DNA of 64,000 bases from Fibrobacter sp. UWB13 (GTDB taxonomy: Bacteria; Fibrobacterota; Fibrobacteria; Fibrobacterales; Fibrobacteraceae): NCBI RefSeq assembly GCF_900177805.1, contig NZ_FXAX01000001.1, positions 744,001 to 808,000 on the forward strand, read 5' to 3'. The first letter of the stretch is position 1; the number at the start of each line of letters is the position of its first letter. Both the position numbers and the translations under genes were made by a program. This document shows, piece after piece, positions 60,532 to 64,000 of the stretch. The notes below the pieces were generated by a model, which was not told where the DNA came from, did not search any database, and saw only the letters and a program-made list of their open reading frames with translations.

Positions 60532-62226
60532 TTACCTTACCATAACCATTGCGGTATTTTTCCCAGTGCGAACAAAGTACATTCCCGAACGAACGAAACG
60601 CACTTGGATTTCACGGCCATAACCACGACGCACAACAACACCATTTACATCAAGCAAAGCCCAGGACGTTTCAGCGGCCAAACGAATCACGCGAGCACCA
60701 TCGTCATAGCGAACCTGTTGCAAAGTTGACGTATTCAACGCATCCATAGAACCGCGCGCAATCCCAGTCGTCCCACCATTGCCGGAGTCCGGCAGAATCG
60801 AATCTGTCGGCGGTTCAACCTTCGGCAATTCAGCTTTTGCAAATTGCACTTTTTGATTATCCGTTCCCGTACGAACCCACGTGATGACAGGCATACCGAC
60901 TTCCTTCGAAATGTTCAGCACATCGCCCAAGTAATCGCTATCGTAATCCGCAAACAAGAAGTACCCCTTCTTTGCCGATGCATTTTCAATGCGAATTTCA
61001 CAAGCAGTCTCAGAAGTTTTCACCGTATCCAACAACGTCTTGGGCGGACAATAGTAGCGGCCCGTCGCAAAATTTTTGAGCGTGTAATAACGCGCCGAAT
61101 CGCCATGCGCAAGCACCCAAAGTTGCGCTTCGTTCTTTTCGTCCGCAGTCTGCTGCACCACAACGCCATCGTTATCTTCGAGAGCCAAATTGCTGTGCGA
61201 GACCGTCAAGCGGTAACCGCCCTCTTCGATAAGCGCATTGTTGACCGGATCCACGCCATCCGTATGCTTGATTTTCTGGATTAAGCCATCGCGGTCGTAA
61301 TAGAGGTAGTCGATATTCACGGAACGGCGATACGTCCAGCCGCCCGGAGAATTCGCACCGTGATACATGAAATACCAGTGCCCGAGATACTTGAAAATCG
61401 CCTGATGGTTCGTCTCGGAATTTTCCATTTTGTCGTTGATGACGCCTTTTTGTGTCCACGGTCCGTTCAGGCTTGGAGCCATGGAATAATTCGTCGTCGA
61501 GGGGTAACCCGAAGCATAACTGAAGTAATAATTGCCACGGAAATAATGCATCCACGGAGCTTCAAAAAAATCCTTGATTTTGATATCTTCGGGTGTACTC
61601 GCAAGCTCAATCATATTTTCTTTGAGTTTCACGCGGCGGCCAGCATTCCACGAGCCCCAATACATCCAGATATCGTCACCATCGTAGAAAATTGCGGGAT
61701 CAATGTTCAACTTCACGTCGTTCGGTGTATTATCGGTAATTAGCGCATGCCCAATCGCGTCCGTCCACGGACCGGACGGATGATCAGCAACGGCAACGCC
61801 AATCGCAAATCCTTCACTTCCATTTTCCTTGATAGTCCCATGATGGACCGCCACATACCAATAAAACTTGCCATTTCGGTATTCGCAATGGCCCGCAAAA
61901 GCGCTCGCATTCGCCCATTTGAACGTTTTGACGCTCAAAACCGCCCCGTAATCGTGATAATGTTCCATATCGTCGGTCACGAGTACGTGCCAGTCGTTCA
62001 TGATGAATGCTTTATTGTTGTTGCCCTGCGGTCCCTGTTCGTCGTGACCCGCAAAAATAAAGAGCGAGTCGTTATGCACGAGGGCTGCGGCATCCGCAGA
62101 ATAAAAGTCCGTCGTCAACGGATTTGCGGCAAAAGCCGATTGCGCCCCAAAAGCGCCAAATAGGCAAAAAAGGCAAAAAAAGGCCCATTTCAACGTCGTA
62201 AAAAATCCAGAACTCTTCGTTCCCAT
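60532..62226 (-). CDS. Secreted GH43 enzyme with lectin-like module (3 of 3)
   Basis: 564 aa from ATG 62226 (GGAG 6 nt upstream; an in-frame GTG 18 nt earlier sits on the binding site). Signal peptide ends near SAFAANP. GH43 triad: FYSADAAALVHNDSLFIF, KLNIDPAIFYDGDDIWMYW and KDFFEAPWMHYFRGNYYFSY. Residues ~340-460 resemble a ricin/AbfB-type beta-trefoil (LALEDNDGVVVQQTADEKNEAQLW, YYTLKNFATGRYYC). Tail: VNGVVVRRGYGREIQ...GMYFVRTGKNTAMVMVR, the shared Fibrobacter sorting-like end. Subfamily differs from the other two, so substrate probably differs (xylosidase/arabinofuranosidase-type). Confidence 0.88.
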   Translation of the reverse strand: MGTKSSGFFTTLKWAFFCLFCLFGAFGAQSAFAANPLTTDFYSADAAALVHNDSLFIFAGHDEQGPQGNNNKAFIMNDWHVLVTDDMEHYHDYGAVLSVKTFKWANASAFAGHCEYRNGKFYWYVAVHHGTIKENGSEGFAIGVAVADHPSGPWTDAIGHALITDNTPNDVKLNIDPAIFYDGDDIWMYWGSWNAGRRVKLKENMIELASTPEDIKIKDFFEAPWMHYFRGNYYFSYASGYPSTTNYSMAPSLNGPWTQKGVINDKMENSETNHQAIFKYLGHWYFMYHGANSPGGWTYRRSVNIDYLYYDRDGLIQKIKHTDGVDPVNNALIEEGGYRLTVSHSNLALEDNDGVVVQQTADEKNEAQLWVLAHGDSARYYTLKNFATGRYYCPPKTLLDTVKTSETACEIRIENASAKKGYFLFADYDSDYLGDVLNISKEVGMPVITWVRTGTDNQKVQFAKAELPKVEPPTDSILPDSGNGGTTGIARGSMDALNTSTLQQVRYDDGARVIRLAAETSWALLDVNGVVVRRGYGREIQVRFVRSGMYFVRTGKNTAMVMVR

Positions 62227-62420
62227 AAACATCTCCAAATCCACACCAACAACTGCTTTAAATATATATCAAAAATTATAAAAAGTCCACATATTTATTT
62301 ATGACATCAAGTATTATTTAGAAGATAATCCACAAACAACACACATTTTCACGAATTAAAAGTCTACAGTTCACAAAAGACTGTTGGACAGCGTTCTTAT
62401 TTATGAAAAAAAAGAGAGTC

Positions 62421-62480
62421 CCGATCATTCCCGTCATCCCCGTCAAGCGAGGACAGGCGCGAGGACAGAATCGCAAATGA
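62421..62480. repeat. Dispersed repeat, copy E
   Basis: CCCGTCATCCCCGTCAAGCG, then AGGACAGGCGCGAGGACAG. It shares the GTCATCC end and the CCCGTCAAGCG block with the fragment at 31371. Confidence 0.5.
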
Positions 62481-62509
62481 CATTTTCTTTCGAAAATAAC
62501 ATTTCTTGT

Positions 62510-62544
62510 CTAATGACTATTGACCAAAGACCATTGACGAACGA
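62510..62544. repeat. Heptad repeat array, copy 9 (reverse orientation)
   Basis: Five 7-bp units of the reverse form CTANTGA (CTAATGA, CTATTGA, CCAAAGA, CCATTGA, CGAACGA), decaying to the right. No hairpin core. Confidence 0.72.
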
Positions 62545-62698
62545 ATGATAATTGACCAACAACAGACAAAACGTATCATTAAGGTTGCATATGATTCAGC
62601 CGACAAAAAATTTCATTTATTTGAAAATTATTCATGGTAAACAAGCATAAAAGTACATATATTTTGTGTTGGATCTATTTGATTTAGGAGAGTGGATT

Positions 62699-64000
62699 AT
62701 GAAAAGATCTTTGTTGGTCGCACTTTGCGCAACGTCAGTCATTTACGCAGGTTCATTCGAAACCTGGGATGCAGCCAAAATTTTTGAAGATTTCTATCTA
62801 AACTATCAAATTCATACAGGTCTCGGCAATGGACTCGAAACAGAAGGTTACTGGTATTCTTACAATGACAACAACAATTCGGGATCATCTGTAATCGTTT
62901 GGCCTGTATCGACAGATTTGTTTTACTCAAATCAATCTTTAGATCCCGTCATCGAGGAATGCAAAGGCCTTGCTGGCACAGCGATTCTAAGCAAAGAATC
63001 TTATGAACACGATCCGTATGTCGGTGTGGGCTTCAATGTTGTCGGCGAGACCTCAGAAACAAACCCAGCGCCAGATATTGGTGATGCATCAGCCTGGGGC
63101 GGACTCTGCGTGACCTACATGTCAGACACAGATATAGCCTTGGAACTCGGTCTTGGTGAAACCGTCGATTCAACAATCAATTACGCAAATCCAACAGTAA
63201 CACTTCCCGCCGCAAAAGCTCCAAACATTCTATCGCCCAACGGAAAATACGGAAACAAAGTCGTCGTCAACTGGTCCGACTTTAAACAGCCTTCATGGTA
63301 CGATGGAGCCGTTAAAATCGACGGCGAGACGGCAGCAAAACAGCTTGCCGCCGTACACTTTAAAATTCAGGCGGAACCAGGCGAATACAATTTCAACATC
63401 TGTGCCATCGGCCCGAAAGACGGAACATGCCCAGAAAAATGCGGAAAGTCAACATCCGCAGGACCGTTTATCACATGGAACGGAGCCGATGAATATGCTA
63501 ACGACCAAGTTCAAACAGGACTTGGCAACGAAACAGAAACGAGCGGATTCTGGTTCTCCTACGGAGACGATGGTGATGGAGGCGTGTCAGCAGTCCGTTG
63601 GGACACCTATACAGATCCTGAACCACCACATGTACTCGAACCCATCGTCTTGGAGTGCAAAGGAATATGCGGAACAGCCCAACTCAGAAAAGGTATTTTA
63701 ACCTACACACCTTTCATAGGTTTAGGCTTCAGTGTTGTCGGACAAATTTCATATGAAGATTTTTCCTATGCCACAGGCGACGCCTCTTCTTGGGGTGGAC
63801 TCTGCGTAACTTACACTTCCGATGCAGACATACAACTTGAACTCGGCCTTGGTAAAGCAACCGATTCCACAATCAATTACGCAAATCCGGCTGTCAATCT
63901 CCCCGCCTCCAAGACTAGCAATAGAATGGTTTTCAGTTGGTCCGACTTTAAGCAACCTTCGTCATACGACGGGGCCGTCAAAATCGAAGGTGAAGCCGCA
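62699..64000 (+). CDS. Secreted protein with tandem ~233-residue module (3' end outside window)
   Basis: The frame starts at ATG 62699 (AGGAG upstream) and stays open to the edge, 434 codons. Signal peptide MKRSLLVALCATSVIYA. Two copies of one module begin at 62816 and 63515 with TGLGNxxETxGxWxSY, then ECKGxxGTA, VGxGFxVVG, GDASxWGGLCVTY, LELGLG..TDSTINYANP and WSDFKQPSxYDGAVKI, and end in FKIQAEPGEYNFNICAIG. The SDFKQP and FxI endings resemble family 11/30-type carbohydrate-binding beta-sandwiches; this match is tentative. A catalytic domain may lie beyond the edge. Confidence 0.8.
   Translation, partial: MKRSLLVALCATSVIYAGSFETWDAAKIFEDFYLNYQIHTGLGNGLETEGYWYSYNDNNNSGSSVIVWPVSTDLFYSNQSLDPVIEECKGLAGTAILSKESYEHDPYVGVGFNVVGETSETNPAPDIGDASAWGGLCVTYMSDTDIALELGLGETVDSTINYANPTVTLPAAKAPNILSPNGKYGNKVVVNWSDFKQPSWYDGAVKIDGETAAKQLAAVHFKIQAEPGEYNFNICAIGPKDGTCPEKCGKSTSAGPFITWNGADEYANDQVQTGLGNETETSGFWFSYGDDGDGGVSAVRWDTYTDPEPPHVLEPIVLECKGICGTAQLRKGILTYTPFIGLGFSVVGQISYEDFSYATGDASSWGGLCVTYTSDADIQLELGLGKATDSTINYANPAVNLPASKTSNRMVFSWSDFKQPSSYDGAVKIEGEAA

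Larger units (their letters stand above)
62227..62698. other. 472-bp divergent non-coding region
   Basis: Between the third GH43 gene and the tandem-module gene. It holds a dispersed palindromic repeat (62421-62480) and the inverted heptad array (62510-62544). Rest is A/T-rich and must carry promoters for both genes. AGGAG lies 9 nt before the 62699 start. No gene seen. Confidence 0.55.

Overview
The window looks like a chromosomal segment from a Fibrobacter species (F. succinogenes or a close relative). The reasons are lipoproteins with long poly-serine linkers, several secreted plant-polysaccharide hydrolases (one GH8, three GH43) with carbohydrate-binding modules and a shared C-terminal tail, a tmRNA whose tag reads ADENYALAA, and a Gram-negative envelope (Wzi-like, TolC-independent beta-barrels, lipoboxes). 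No tRNA, rRNA, insertion sequence, prophage or CRISPR array was seen. Names rest on motifs read by eye; no database search was run.

Layout. 1-7.2 kb: a partial lipoprotein, SlyD-type isomerase, an NAD synthetase with a degenerate glutaminase domain, a Ser/Asp-rich lipoprotein, and dnaA translationally coupled to a sugar-nucleotide-epimerase-like gene, with an AT-rich 446-bp region upstream of dnaA. 7.2-17 kb: hypothetical, U32 family protein, Wzi-like barrel, a plus-strand Cthe_2159-like surface protein, then pilT with a very acidic TPR protein and a Trm112-like protein. 17-27.7 kb: a long minus-strand run of three GT2 glycosyltransferases (one fused to membrane and Rossmann-like parts), a DUF2723 membrane glycosyltransferase, nusB and the riboflavin genes ribH, ribBA, ribE and ribD. 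27.8-41.3 kb: rhodanese lipoprotein, hydrolase, a DXS-like enzyme, lipoprotein, EamA transporter, SMC, and a four-gene envelope cassette built around an MBOAT acyltransferase.

At 41.3-41.7 kb the coding strand switches. ilvB and ilvN follow, with a readable promoter and terminator. Next come two related Ser-rich lipoprotein-like peptides and a radical SAM/SPASM enzyme, with ATGA overlap to the second peptide; this is the best candidate in the window for an undescribed peptide-modification system. Then come a GH8 enzyme, three tandem secreted barrel-like proteins with repeated DTVY motifs, the tmRNA gene, a glutaminyl cyclase, two small conserved genes, a fibronectin-type-III lipoprotein, three GH43 enzymes, and a truncated secreted protein with a ~233-residue tandem module.

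Two dispersed repeat families run through the intergenic regions. One is a 7-bp tandem array (TNNNTAG) often joined to a GC-rich hairpin, seen nine times and mostly just after stop codons. The other is a GGATCC...AGGATGAC-type palindrome.
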